Of a DNA stretch of 64,000 nucleotides, positions 14,444 to 26,289 are shown in pieces; positions within the stretch are counted from its first letter, which is position 1, and each line of letters opens with the position of its first letter. Source of the DNA: Mytilus californianus (lineage: Eukaryota > Mollusca > Bivalvia > Mytilida > Mytilidae); assembly GCF_021869535.1 (NCBI RefSeq), contig NW_026262648.1, positions 3,557,794 through 3,621,793 on the forward strand, given 5' to 3'. Position numbers and translations under genes: made by a program. The notes below the pieces were generated by a model, which saw nothing but the letters and a program-made list of their open reading frames with translations, was not told where the DNA came from and did no database searches.

Positions 14444-14680
14444 TCAGTATCTGGTCCAGGCCCTGTTGGCATTGAGAACAGCTCGGTATCGCTTGTGCAT
14501 GCCTATGATGATTATTTGAACCTCTTGCTGTGGAATACCATTCCATTCTCTAACAAGGGCATTTTCCAATTCCTGTAGGGAGTTCAGTGGTTAATGGTTC
14601 CTTCGAACCCTTCTATTTAGAATGTCCCAACCATGTTCAACTGGAACAATATCAGGTGAACGACTTGACCACGTCATTTG
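14444..14680 (-). pseudogene. Tc1/mariner transposase, C-terminal fragment
   Basis: The reverse strand encodes the end of a Tc1-type DDE transposase: SRSPDIVPVEHGWDILNRRV, then LQELENALVREWNGIPQ and MHKRYRAVLNANRAWTRY before a stop at 14444. The family motif around the third catalytic acidic residue (SPDLNPIEHLWD) is recognisable as SPDIVPVEHGWD. One in-frame TAA follows RRVRRNH. The N-terminal two thirds, with the first two aspartates, and any terminal inverted repeats are absent from the adjacent sequence. This is a dead, truncated copy. Confidence 0.88.
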
Positions 14681-17600
14681 TTAAGCTTATGAACTAACAT
14701 CAATTCAAAACCACAACCGAAAATAGAATATAGAAAATATGCAAGAAAAGTAAACAATCGAAAATGTCAGAATGTAAGCAAAAACATACCTCGTTCCGGA
14801 TCGGATATCAAACAACAGTCACAAAATACATTATCTAACACTAGAGGCCACTTATGAAGATATCTGTGTAAAAGATGCAGGATATTTAATGGATTTTCTT
14901 GATAAGATTCATCTCGGCTGCTGGCATTCACAGTATGATCAAGTTGTTCGTATAATCTGAAAGAAAAGCGAATGTATGTCCTTCGTACTAACTTGTTTGA
15001 TGTTTATGGTTTTAAGGACTTAAAATTCGTGATTTGCTGTCATATTTCGAAGAGACCTTTGTCCGTATATTACAAACATATTCTATTATTCCAATTAGGG
15101 TCCCACAGGGGACATTTACAATCAACAATTATGATAACATAAGCAACAAGCATGAGATATTAAACAGTATATAACGTGACAGATATTATAATAGACAAAT
15201 GAAAATAGCATCAATAACAAAAATACATTAAAAGTACTCTTGAGTACTTTTTTTTTATCATTATTATTATTATTATTTCTATGTCCAGCAGTGCACCTCG
15301 TGTTCACACCAGCACAATTATCGTTTAAAATTTATAAAATTAGGATATATAGTTTGTTCATCTGCTGGAGACACCAATGGACTATGCTTATGGATATGCT
15401 GTTATAAACAATAGCTGCATCAACAATCTTCCTCGAATTACATGTTTGACAGTTGAGGTCACTGAGAAATCATAAACTTGCCGCATGGACATACTACTTT
15501 TGGAGTAACATTGCCATTTTAAACACTTTTTTGTGCTGGTGGAATCAAATACTAAATATAAAAATATATCCCTACTTTAAAATGACACCAACATCTTTAA
15601 ATAATATAAAAATAAGAATGTGTGGTATGATTGCCAATGAAACAATTCTACATTAGAGATAAAATGACATAGAAGTTAAGACTTCTTGCTACAAAATATC
15701 GTTTTGGGTAACGATGCTGCATCATCTAAATGCGAATTCTTTTAAAAATATTTATAAACTTTATTGTACTGGACAATTAACAAAGTTTTTAGATTAATTC
15801 CATTCACACCATAATGGGAAACACTAATATTTGTTTCAAATAAACTAACGCAGCTTGGGTAGTTTGTAAGAATTATAATACTGTAAGTTCAGAAATTATT
15901 GCGTGCATTTATTATTGCAATTTCGACATGACAGACCAAATATATGTATCAGATTTCCGAATGCGAGTTCTTAAAATTGCGATACTCACCCAGTCGCATT
16001 ATTCGCAATAATTAAAACCTCGCAATAATTTCTGAATTTACAGTTCTTGTTTTGATTGTGGCGGGATTATCATGGTACATGGATTTCATTAAAATAACCT
16101 CACCATAGATACCAGGCTTTAAAAAAATGTACGCCAGAAGCGCGATTTCTCTACAAAAGACTCATCAGTGACGCTCGAGTAAAATAAAGCTAACAAGGTA
16201 AAAAAAATAAGTACGAAGTTGGAGAGCATTGAGGACAACGTTCAATTATCTTCCGGCTTTTCATGGACAGCTTTTTTCCAAGCTTTCCAAAATTTAGAAG
16301 AAAGACACTGAGGTTACTATGGGATTTTTGTGTGTGAAGGTTTTAGTGGTATTACTTATAAAAGAGGTTGAATGATAAGCGCAGCTGTTATCCGAATTAT
16401 GACAGTGCGTTTTTTTTGCTTCCCCTATTTTAATGTGTAATTTGGTGTGGGAAATATGTAAATCTATTCCATCTCCTTACCCTCATAACAGTTTTGAAAT
16501 GTGCACGTAGAAAAATAACCCTTTTTTTTTCTCACTGGAAACATAGTGTAGGCAAAATTACTATTTGGGAATGTGCACGTAGTGAAAATAACATCCTTTA
16601 ATTTGGTGCGCTTATCTAGATTTATTTGTTTTGTATATTAACTTTTGATGAAAACCATGATTGGTGGTGTCACCAATATGATCTTTCAAAACGTTTCGAT
16701 AGTAAGGTCATGACTGTAGTTAAGTAAACAAATGGTTACAATCAAAGCGAAAGGATCGCAAATCACATCAAGATGTTAGTGTAAATTATAATGTACTTGC
16801 ATCAGTGCTTTTCTATTGAGTCGTTCCTGACCCATTGTATCACATTAAATTTTTTCCAGTAACTCGTGTTCATCATATTAACGCTCAAACATGTACTTCC
16901 AACTAGCGACATTTATCGTGCAGACAATTTTCAGAGGGCAAAGATGTTTGGATAGTCAAACTTGTTGCATTATTTAATGCTTTCAGTTGCTGACTCGGGC
17001 AATGTTTATTTTTTGGTCAGATATGAAACCAATTATAAGTAACCTTAGAGAATATAGCTAGCTACTTCGGAATATAGCCATCTTAGATTAGGCAAGTTTG
17101 AGTTATGAAAATGGAGAAACGGTTTTAGGATTTTGATTATTACGCGTGCGTCTATCTTTTGGATAGCCACCGAAATAAACACAATCAAGAAAATGAAAGC
17201 TGTTTTAGACATGCACAAGACAAAATACGTCTTTTATATTTGAGATACGTTTATCAATATGCATAGTATACACAGTGAACGACGAAAGTAAATCCCATAC
17301 GTTTTATCATGAACATTTCTGCTGCTTTTCCGTTGCCTGGTAAATGTTTTGCCTATCATGTACTCAGCAATACACACATAACAAAACACACCGCTTCTAC
17401 CCATATAGAGTAGTTTTTTTTTCAATTTCTAAAAAATTCCAACAATAGTATATTTTAAATTGTCCAATTATTCCACGGTTTGCAGAGACATGTTCGTATT
17501 AGTGGTGACAATGGGAATTTTTTTTATCAATAGTCGGAGATTAGTCAATTTCAAATTGCCCATAAAAAAATAAACTATTATTAACTGAAGTTAAAGTCAC

Positions 17601-19140
17601 TTTTATAGTTATTAGATGAAAAGATACACACGACTGTAACTATGTACATACTACTTCCCCATGAATACAGTCTCCTCGTTCCAAGCGATACAATTGCAAT
17701 AAAAAGTTTCTCTAACAGTTGTGACAAACTATTTTTGTGCTAAATTTTATGTTCAAAACTATCTAATGATGTTGATTTTTATTACAGTTTATTATGAATT
17801 AGGCTATTTGTTTTAGGTATTTTTGTTATATAGCTCTTCAACTGTTTCGGTACTTATACATCCCTCGGATTTCAAATGTTTGACATTGAGCGTTCCTGAT
17901 GAAGGTAAATCCAGAAAAGCGCTTCGGACGCATGAAATTATTAAACGTGTTGTTTTCAATTTTTTATTAACGTGTACATTTCGTGTGCACCAGGCATATT
18001 TAATTTATTCAATAATAATGATCTCGAAATTCACAATGAATTTAAAATGTCCGAAATATTCATTTTCACCTGAAACATGTTAGATCATAAATTTATATTT
18101 GTCAATACTTATGGTCAAGATTGAACTTAAATCTTACGGTTATTCAATATTTCTATTTGATCAATTATCTTTATGTTCAATACATACGCGTGAAAATAAT
18201 TCTGTTTGATAAACGGAATCAATCCGTTATCTAATTTCTGTTGACAAAATGACCATTACAAATTTGTTGTTAGCAACGCTATTTGGTATTTGAAGAAAGT
18301 TAGATTATTATTCGGGTACTCCGTTTGGATATGCCAACGAGAGCACATAAACTGCGTTCGGATTCCCAACGCAAGAAGATGTATTTTTCTTTGGTTTAAA
18401 ATTACTGATTTGTAACACTGTTATTTTATATTTGGACACTTATTAAAAGAATTTGGACTTTACCGATTCGTTAATGTTTATTGAATTGGACTGCCGACTT
18501 CGATGTGAATGAACTGTGATCTAGATCCCAATCCATTAACTGAAACCCAATATCTCACATATTGGTACCGAAACATCTAACCTGATGTTACAAGTTTGTA
18601 TCTTGTAGTACAATAACAGCCGACTACAGATACAAAAGCTAGTTTCCCCAGCTTCAACACCATCCCACAGACTGGATCCCACTCAAAGCCATTCCGGCAA
18701 TTTTTATCTGAAAACGTATAAATTCTTTCCTGATACCTCCATCAGAACAGACAATTTACTGACCACTCATATACGCGGATATACATGTATATGATTTTTT
18801 TACTTCTTCCTAACGCCAACAATACTGTGTAACCCATAAGATGTTTTGGTTATTATTTGACATCAGAAATCCTGTACATGTATTTAGGATGTTAATAACA
18901 ATCAAAACGATTAAAGCTCATATGGCCTTTAAACTTTTGAAGTATTAAAAAATAGAAATAACTACAATGTTCTACATGCTGAAAACAGCTGAGTATGAAG
19001 CTGCGGCAGAGGACATTTTAGAAAACATTTTAAACTTATACACTTGTCCTAAGTCATGAATCTGATGTTCAGTAGTTGTCGTTTGTTGATGTGGTTCATA
19101 AGTATTTCTCGTTTCTCGTTTTTTATATAGATTAGACCGT
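14681..19140. other. AT-rich non-coding stretch
   Basis: No gene is recognisable. It contains a short TTA microsatellite (about 15255-15277) and one dispersed repeat (16125-16330). Short open frames here show no family resemblance. Confidence 0.55.
16125..16330 (-). repeat. Dispersed mussel repeat (CTGATGAGTC family), single copy
   Basis: Read on the minus strand it carries GAGCGTCACTGATGAGTC, TTTTGTAGAG and CTTCTGGCGTA. These are the same landmarks as the tandem copies at 53.4-55.0 kb. The copy is diverged: the stem next to the GAAAC position is lost (GAGAAATC). Confidence 0.8.
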
Positions 19141-19149
19141 TGGTTTTCC

Positions 19150-19320
19150 CGTTTGAATGGTTTTACACTAGTAATTTTTTGGGCCCTTTATAGCTTGCTG
19201 TTCGGTGTGAGCCAAGGCTCCGTGTTGAAGACCGTACTTTGACCTATAATGGTTTACTTTTATAGATTTTGACTTGGATGGAGAGTTGTCTCATTGGCAC
19301 TCATGCCACATCTTCTTATA
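19150..19320 (+). repeat. 3' tail of an abundant bivalve retroelement
   Basis: It contains GTGTGAGCCAAGGCTCCGTG, ACCGTACTTTGACCTATAAT and GGAGAGTTGTCTCATTGGCA, and ends CACATCTTCTTATATCTA. I recognise this as a very common bivalve interspersed tail. Its final part is laid out like the Naiad 3' end found elsewhere in this window (GTTGTTGTCTCTTTGACACA...). No coding part is attached. Assigning it to a Penelope-like element is an inference. Confidence 0.65.
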
Positions 19321-20250
19321 TCTAATTATAGGGGACACTTTAGTCCTTTAACTAAAAGGAAAAACGCAAAAGATTGGTAAACATTGATATTTAAGGGAAC
19401 TCACTTCCATAAACAATTGTCTAACGATTTCAGCAACAACTGCTTATTTTTTAGAGTTTGTCTTGTGGATATACAAATAAATGATAAAACAATCGTCATT
19501 TAAGAGCAATAACTCCTATGAGAACTCGACTGACGATTTCGGCATATTGACTGATTTGTAGATCTTGCCTCACCGATTTTTTTGCCTTCAAAGTTCCTAT
19601 CTATCTTTGATAATTTTCAACATAATATAGTCAAACACGCAAAAAAATGGTAAAAATCATTAAAGGCCAATAACTCCAATAAGGAGTCCACTGAAGATTT
19701 CTGCCATGCTGACTTATTTGTAGATCTTGTCTTGCTGATCAGTTTTTCTACTCCAAGTTCGTATCTATGTGCATGTATTATAGTTTTCGGGATAATAGGC
19801 AAAAATAAAAAAAATCGTAAAAATTGTCCGTAAAGGAGTCGACTGACTATTCTACCATGTTGACTTATTTATACATTTTGTCTTGTTTATCACTTTGTCA
19901 TTTACGGGCAATAACATCTATAAGAAGTTTGATGTAAATAGATAGAAGTAGTTCTCATTACTTTGAACATATTTGTCCTGCCAGATTTTCTTTGTCTGCA
20001 GCGGTTTTCAAGATGATAGACAAAACTTGCATTTTATGTTCTTTTTTAGCCATGTCGACTATGCTGGCTGGCAGGATGGGTCATCAGACATAATGTGTAA
20101 ACTAAATACCCAAAATGATGATTGTGGTCAAGTTTGGTTAAATATAGTAGTTTCAGAGTAGAAGATTTGTGTAAACGTTAACGGACGACAGACGACGGAC
20201 GCTTAATAATAGGGAAAAGCTCACACTGGCCCTTTCGACAAGGTGAGCTA
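19321..20250. repeat. Dispersed repeat with internal ~180-bp modules
   Basis: Modules recur with the order CAATAACTCC.TA, AAGGAGTC.ACTGA.GATTTC, TTGACTTATTTGTAGATCTTGTCTTG and TTTCTATCTATCTTT. They lie at about 19500, 19670, 19830 and 19910. The block ends with GGACGACAGACGACGGACGC and AGCTCACACTGGCCCTTTCG. A related block lies at 45526-45760. It is non-coding. Confidence 0.7.
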
Positions 20251-21759
20251 AAATAAATCAACATCTTTCTTAAGAAACATGAAAAAAAAAATATTCCAGG
20301 AGACAGGTTTAAACATGGATCGATTTTTAACATCCCTTCTGATATCCAGTTGAAAATAAACAAAAGAAATGGAACTCTTTATTAGAGAAGGTAAAAATGG
20401 CCAAGTTGGTAAATTTGAATTGTTTACATCTGTTTCTATGGGCTTTAAAAGTTTAATGTAGGTGCATAATTTAGGATTTTATGTATCTTATATACATGTT
20501 TATACTTAAATTATTATAGTATGGAGCTTCGATATATTCTAAAACTTCTAAATCAAAGACAAATTTTTACAAAAAAGTCAATTACAGTAGGTGCAAATAC
20601 ATGTGGATCTTTTTTGTGCACTGTCATTAAACTCAGCTACATTTATTCACAACAAACCTATCGTACATTTGTTATGTTAATTTTTCTTCTATTTTTAATT
20701 TATATAAGTGTATCTATGACGTGTTATAAGTAATCCTCCTGTGACGTCATCTTCACTTTACGATAGCAGTAAAAGTCTGAGCAATCTAATAGTAGTAACC
20801 TTGAATTTACGTTTTTCTGAATACTATCATCATATTGCAAACGACAACATACATTAAAATAAGAATAAAATGTAGAATAAAAAACGTCTATAGCAATTTT
20901 ATGGACAGTAATGTATAGGGGTATAGCAAGAGCCCATTGCAAATATTTTGTGGGATATAAATTCCAGGCCTAAACGAACTTGTAACATTTGTGTTAACAT
21001 TTTAGACAGTTAGTGCTGTATTTCATAATGGACATTATATGTTTTATGTTGTGCTGTCTTGATACTAAATAAATTTATTATTCTATGAATTAATTTCTTT
21101 CGCTAAAATGGGCGTTTGTATTTTCACTTTTCGCTAAAATGGTTTATACTTAAGTGCTAAAACGTCCGATTTTTTTTTTGCTAGAATGTCCCATCAATGT
21201 GTTAACATGGTCTCTGCCAAATTTTGAGTTCCAAATATAATGAGTTTAATTATGTATGTAGTTTCCAAATATTTATTGGTACAAATATAATTATCTGCTA
21301 TAAAAATCCTTGCTTTTAAAGGCGCCGGCCAAATAGTCAAATTGCTATTTTGGCGGATCTTATAAAAATTGATAAATCCTAATTTTTTTCTTTTGGATAC
21401 TGTAAAATGGTATGCATTATCAACATAAAAGGATTGAAATAATGTTATTTCAGTTTAATATAAATAATATACACAATACATAAAATACACACAACATTTT
21501 AAAACATTGTCAAGTTAAAAAACATATTAAAACTGTAAAATAAGAAGTTACAATAAAAATGTTGAATTATTTTGTAAGAATGAATTATTATTTGTAAACA
21601 GGAATTTAACTTCAATTAAACTTTAGCATGTGAGCAATAAATTGCTGTGTTTTACTTAATTTTGTAAAAGTCACTTAAACTGGTTTTGAAAAATATAGCC
21701 TAGTTGCTACTTTAACACCACTCAAAGATGGAAATTAACAGTAAAACTTAATCAGAATG
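20251..21759. other. Non-coding stretch
   Basis: No gene is recognised. Near 21318 a GGCGCCGGCCAAATAGTC motif resembles the interior of the MITE at 31305-31988 and may be a relic of the same family. Confidence 0.45.
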
Positions 21760-21975
21760 TATTACAATTCAAAATGAAATGTATCGCATTTCAAAATGTA
21801 ATGTATCGCATTTCAAAATGTAATGTATCACAATTCAAAATGTAATGTATCGCAATTCAAAATGTAATGTATCACAATTCAAAATGTAAGGTATGACAAT
21901 TCAAAATGTAATGTATCATAAATCAAATTGTTATGTATCACAATTCAAAATTCAATGTACCACAATTCATTATGT
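21760..21975. repeat. 22-bp minisatellite (~10 copies)
   Basis: Ten or so copies of a 22-base unit close to ATGTATCACAATTCAAAATGTA. The main variation is CACAATT versus CGCATTT. Confidence 0.95.
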
Positions 21976-21997
21976 ACCTTCAAATTTTGCATAAAAG

Positions 21998-22327
21998 TTA
22001 GTTAAAATCTATATATGTATTAAAACTTTTTAATTTGAGTGTGTTTTTTAATCGGGCACACGAAAAATGTTGCCATTCTAGGCATGAGCTGCACATTGCC
22101 CCTGGTTCCTTAAAGTCCGCATCCTCATCACACATTTTGCAAATGTCAATTGGATTCTTTTGTTTTTGAAAGTGGACCTTTTGGACAGATCTCCATGCAT
22201 CTGATTCACAGCGCTTCATTATTAGATCAATGTTGACTAAATGATCCAAACACGCCGCATTCGTAACTACTTGGCCATTCCCTATTGTAGGCGTAACGAG
22301 AATGGCCGAGTAGTTACGATTGCACAA
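21998..22327 (-). CDS. Open frame with PHD-like zinc-finger fragment
   Basis: An uninterrupted 109-codon frame. Residues ~62-92 have the spacing C-x2-C-x12-C-x2-C-x4-H-x2-C (CKMC, AMCSSC, WQHFSC). This matches the first part of a PHD or similar treble-clef finger, with the aromatic residue before the His as in PHD domains. The last Cys pair expected of a full C4HC3 finger is missing; the frame ends soon after in a lysine-rich tail. It could be one exon of a chromatin or transposon-associated protein, or a relic. The upstream ~60 residues are unfamiliar. No splice partners were identified. Confidence 0.35.
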   Translation of the reverse strand: MCNRNYSAILVTPTIGNGQVVTNAACLDHLVNIDLIMKRCESDAWRSVQKVHFQKQKNPIDICKMCDEDADFKEPGAMCSSCLEWQHFSCARLKNTLKLKSFNTYIDFN

Positions 22328-22718
22328 GCTGAGGAGACAAGTTCTGGTTTACTCTCTTTGGACATTCAAACTCATAAGTTGAAAATAAGCTAAAATATGG
22401 CAAGAAACGTAAAAACACCAAAAGACACACAACAGTATACAAAACACAATATAGAAAACTAAAAACTGATCAACACGAACCCAACGTAAATGTATTTTAC
22501 CGTAATGTAAATCTATTAAAATTTAAAATGGAATGACAAAACCATTACCAGTGGTAGCTAATTGATAAATTTATCAAAATTTAAAATTGCACTATGTACG
22601 GTGCACCATTTCTTTTTGTACCCGTTGACCTGGCTCTGTACACGTCATATAATTAGCGGAGAAACCCACAAATGAGACGTGCCTCATACCTATAAATTAA
22701 AAAGTTGGTGAGAATGCT

Positions 22719-22764
22719 CCCATTGAAATGCCGACTGTCTTTTGAATAACACGTCCAACAAATG
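22719..22764 (-). pseudogene. Very short Penelope-like RT relic
   Basis: The minus strand reads FVGRVIQKTVGISMG. This aligns with the motif just before the PMGTNCAP block of Penelope-like reverse transcriptases (in this window, FGDSVYRQVIGIPMG). Similarity stops after MG, where a different repeat (ACGTCTCATTTGTGGG) begins. It is too short to be secure. Confidence 0.25.
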
Positions 22765-23125
22765 AAGAAGATGTAATTGTCAATACAAATATTAAGTATC
22801 TGGATGTTGTTAGTTGCAGATAAATTTTTGCTTCAATCTGAATATTTATACTTTTAATTTGAACAATTTAACGCATTTTGATAAAATTGAATAAGAAATA
22901 ATTATCGGAAATGGCCATCATCCAGTTTTGAGCCGTCTTTAAAGCATACATACTTTTGTAAAATAGTAAGAAATATAACTAAAATTGTTACAACTTCGCT
23001 GATAAAGCTTATTATATTATCTCATTTGAATGATTAGATTCAAAGACATTTGGTTAATTGTCCCTAATGTGTGAAATGAGTTTAAGGAAATTGGTCTGAC
23101 CAATTTTGATTAAACATTATACTTA

Positions 23126-23317
23126 CATATTAAGGGGTGATGACATTATCTTTCCAGAACTGATGCTTTCTTTGTATTCTTTGAAAATTTCAAGTAACCG
23201 ACCTTCTTTTATTGCTAATAGTTTTAGTTTATAGACTGATGAAAATACATCACTGTTAACATGATGTAAACTAAGAATTTGGAAGAAAAGTATTAGTAAT
23301 CCATTTAATGAAATCAT
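23126..23317 (-). CDS. Possible first exon of a prolyl 4-hydroxylase alpha-like gene
   Basis: The frame starts with Met and a hydrophobic signal-peptide-like segment (MISLNGLLILFFQILSLHH). It then has DVFSSVYKLKLLAIKEGRLL, EIFKEYKESI, which resembles the start of P4H alpha N-terminal regions (FTS..QM..L...E..L...L..YI). The frame runs into AT|GTAAGTAT at about 23125, an excellent 5' splice site, so the end by stop codon a few bases on is probably not used. If the call is right, the product would enter the ER and form collagen prolyl hydroxylase. The downstream exons were not found in the window, so it may be a lone or duplicated exon. The identification rests on a ~25-residue resemblance. Confidence 0.35.
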
Positions 23318-23731
23318 GTTTGATGAATGGATAAAACAAATAAAATTACAACTAGTCGCACAATGTTGTTTGTAACATCTGCTGAAAAATTAACATATTC
23401 ATTGATTTTAAGATAAAATACTAAAATGTATTAAATTACCTTAACAATATGTTTAAGATTATACATTTGAGCAACATGACACTCGTGAATATGACATTAA
23501 CCACTGCTACTCTAAGCTTTGAAGCATAATAAAAATGCCTGAATTCTTGTGTAATACAAAAAAAAATTCGTCTTCTCTGTGGAAGAGTGTAATGAATAAA
23601 ATTATATAAAAACTAAATCTGTTTGGGGTGTACCAACTGGGTGTTCAGGGTGTGTATCTCACCAATTTACATGTTTTATAACAAATTCATAAAAATGTAT
23701 ATTATAAGTTATTATGCTTTGACCCAACTAA

Positions 23732-23827
23732 AATGATTATTTAGACAGTGTTGAAAATAGTTTAACGGTTCGTGCGACCTTTCCTCCGAAACGTTCAACG
23801 GTTTTTAACACTGTCTAAATAATCATT
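23732..23827. repeat. Foldback hairpin, 21-bp perfect outer arms
   Basis: AATGATTATTTAGACAGTGTT at the left end is perfectly inverted at the right end. Pairing continues imperfectly to almost 40 bases per arm (TTTAACGGTTCG versus CGTTCAACGG). The loop is short. It sits just left of a Naiad fragment. It could be a foldback element. Confidence 0.85.
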
Positions 23828-23840
23828 TAATGATTATGCT

Positions 23841-24572
23841 CTAAATGGATAAAACGAGAAAAAGCTGACAAGAAATCATTAGATTCTTTTTTTTTAATTC
23901 GGTAATGAAAATAGATATACGTATTCAACGTTTTAAAGATCATTCTACTCCAAACAACAACCATAATAGCCCAATTTCCCCTAGCAAACATAAGCTAAAA
24001 GAACTCGCCAAGGAATATATTTTTGTCACGGCTGAAAAGGCTGCTAACAATATCATTATTGTTTGACGTAAATTTTACATTGATGTTCTACAAAAGGAAA
24101 TCACGAATTCACCAACATTCCAACTGACTCCATTTTCGGAAAATGACATCTGTAACAAACATGAACCTTTAGATACCTCTTTACAAGCAAAACCAAATAC
24201 AATGAAAGTTCCAACTATGTACTGGCTTCCGAAGCTTCACAAAACTCCTTACAAATATAGATTTATTTCGTCTTCAAGCCATTATTCCACTACTAAACTA
24301 TCTATTCTACTTACTAGTACACTTGGTACAATCAATTTGGAGTGTCAAAAATTCGTTGCAAGTACTTGATAAATTGCATGCTTATATTGGTGATTTCGAA
24401 TCTGTTCAAAGTTTTGATTTTTCTACCCTATATTCCACGTTGCCTCATAATCTTATTAAGAAAACATTCACACACCTTATTAAATGGGCATTTAAAAAGT
24501 CGGAATGCGAATATATATGTTCAAACTCTTTTAGGTCATTTTTTAGTAACAACAAACAAATGAACTATGTCA
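23841..24572 (+). pseudogene. Naiad (Penelope-like) fragment B with in-frame UGA
   Basis: A plus-strand fragment truncated at both ends. It covers the linker after the CxC motif into the RT. Landmarks are KHKLKELAKEYIFV, EKAANNIIIV-UGA-RKFYIDVL, PTMYWLPKLHKTPYKYRF and FDFSTLYSTLPH. The UGA at 24064-24066 lies at the same site as the one at 35874-35876 in the nearly complete copy. An internal ~60-bp deletion near 24333 shifts the frame. The copy ends at about 24572 after NKQMNYV. It lies downstream of the second Harbinger exon, in what may be an intron. It has no UTRs. Confidence 0.9.
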
Positions 24573-24871
24573 AAATAATATGGAATTTACGTAATTTTAA
24601 TGCTATTATCATACGGTAAAAATCCTATGTTATTTAGCCGAAGTATATGATAACAACATTTACATGCATAACATGTATTCTAACATTACATTTCTAAATC
24701 ATAACACGGTAAATTCTTTTTCTTGTTGAATTATCATTTGATAATGTATTCTATACGGTGGGGCATTTTTTTCGCGTCTATGATCTGAAGAAGATACCGT
24801 TCTTTCGTCAAATATTATATAGTCATTTTAACCGATATGAATAAATAATGCAGTATTACGTGATTTCATAC

Positions 24872-24981
24872 CTTCAGATAGGTATCTTTTAATGCTTGGT
24901 ACAGTGCATCACAAACTTCTAGGATGATACTGCATACAGTAGAAGGTGCAATTCTAAAGCTATAACTACGATAACTTTCAC
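24872..24981 (-). CDS. HARBI1-like: PIF/Harbinger transposase, second exon
   Basis: A minus-strand exon between an acceptor TTTCTTGTAG (24982-24990) and a donor GTATGA (from 24871). It encodes ESYRSYSFRIAPSTVCSIIL, then EVCDALYQALKDTYLK. This is the stretch that follows LATG in PIF/Harbinger nucleases (LATGDSYRSL.F.FRIA..TI..II.EVC.A). Joined at the splice sites it keeps the reading frame, with the Gly codon split across the junction. It was found from the splice signals because the exon alone is too short to stand out. The DDE catalytic domain should follow in further exons, which I could not locate. Confidence 0.85.
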
Positions 24982-25089
24982 CTACAAGAAATTACACACA
25001 TGAAAGTCTCATTTATTAGTTTAGACGATAACATTTATCTTTAAGCAAAGGCGGTTGATTCGAACACTTTTGGTCAGTTTACATAATAA

Positions 25090-25720
25090 TTAATGCCTGC
25101 CATTGTTTTTGAATATAGATAGGAGATCATCAAGTGTATAATTTATACGATGTTTTATTCGTTGATTTCGATTGATACGTTTGCCATGCATGAGACCTAT
25201 TATTACGTTGTCTTTTATCAACAATATTCATGATATCAATAGAAGTTTTAGATATGTTCCCTTGTCCAGTTGTCCCATAATATTATCATTTAGACCCAGG
25301 AGATATGCTGTATGCAGTCGTTTGATCCAAGACAGTTCGATAATTTAACGCGAATCTTCACATTGTTTATGCTATTGCCCATGTTATTTTTGGATCGTTT
25401 CGAGTGGTTGGAATCTAATAATTTTAATATTCTGATTGTTTTTACCTAAATGTTGTTAAATTATACTTTTGAATTTCTTAGGTTTTCGGAAGCGGTATAG
25501 ATGTTCCTGTGTTCGTCTAAAAAATTCCCGTCCTGTTTGTCCTACATATTGTATACCATATGTGGGCTTTGTTCAAATAACCAAATGAATGAGGCTTCGA
25601 GTTTTTCATGTAATGTCACAGAAAAAGGAAAGCGTAAACGCTTCCCCGTTCACTGTTGACCTAACAGTATTATTAAGAGAAAATCTATTCAAATAAATGT
25701 ATTGTAAAATTGTTCTCGAA
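25090..25720 (-). pseudogene. Naiad fragment C: diverged GIY-YIG region with two UGAs
   Basis: An old minus-strand copy of the N-terminal half. Reading in the element's direction: SLNNTVRSTVNG, then DIT-UGA-KTRSLIHLVI-UGA-TKPTYGIQYVGQTGRE, RRTQEHLYRFRKPKKF, IIELSWIKRLH and LLGLNDNIMG, ending near KNNGRH. The two UGAs (25606-25608 and 25573-25575) have the same 33-base spacing and sequence context as 37182-37184 and 37149-37151 in the nearly complete copy. Elsewhere this copy has ordinary decay, including a TAA and frameshifts. It lies in the intron between the two Harbinger exons. Confidence 0.88.
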
Positions 25721-25844
25721 TGGTTATCAAATGCCATATTGTGATCTGCTAAACCTTGTTTTGCTTAACCTTATTTTAAGGGAGTTGTCTTTAAGTGTTT
25801 TAAAAATATGTCCGAGCCAATATGACAACTCCACCAGAGATCAA

Positions 25845-26010
25845 ATGACCGTAACGTAAAAGTTAACAACTTATACCGATAGGTCATCGTACTGCCTTCA
25901 ACAATGAGCAAAACCCATACAGCATAATAAGCTATAAACGGGCCCCGAAATGACAAATGTAAAACAATTGAAACGAGAGAGTTATATTTAGAAGTTATAA
26001 ATTCCAAACT
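25845..26010. repeat. Dispersed bivalve repeat (AATGAGCAAAACCCATAC family)
   Basis: It contains TACTGCCTTCAACAATGAGC, CATACAGCATAATAAGCTAT and GAAATGACAAATGTAAAACA. A second copy is at about 47255-47390. I recognise it as a common interspersed bivalve sequence. It is non-coding and lies within the Harbinger intron. Confidence 0.7.
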
Positions 26011-26289
26011 TGCATCATTTCATGACATTTGCTTCACTGAGTTGCTTCACCAAGATAATTTTTTATTGATGCAAATTTAGTGTTAATTTAGTGAGCGTCA
26101 TCAAAAACTACACCACCAATTCAGTACAGTATTTTAAAAAATGTATAGAATATTTTTTTAAAGCTTAAAACTTCTGGATAATGGAATTTTACCACCATTT
26201 AATACTGAGTTAACTTCTTTCAACAAAATTCTAACGCTTAAAATCAACAAAAGTTTAGCAATGACTACACGAGGCTAATATTAATGTAC

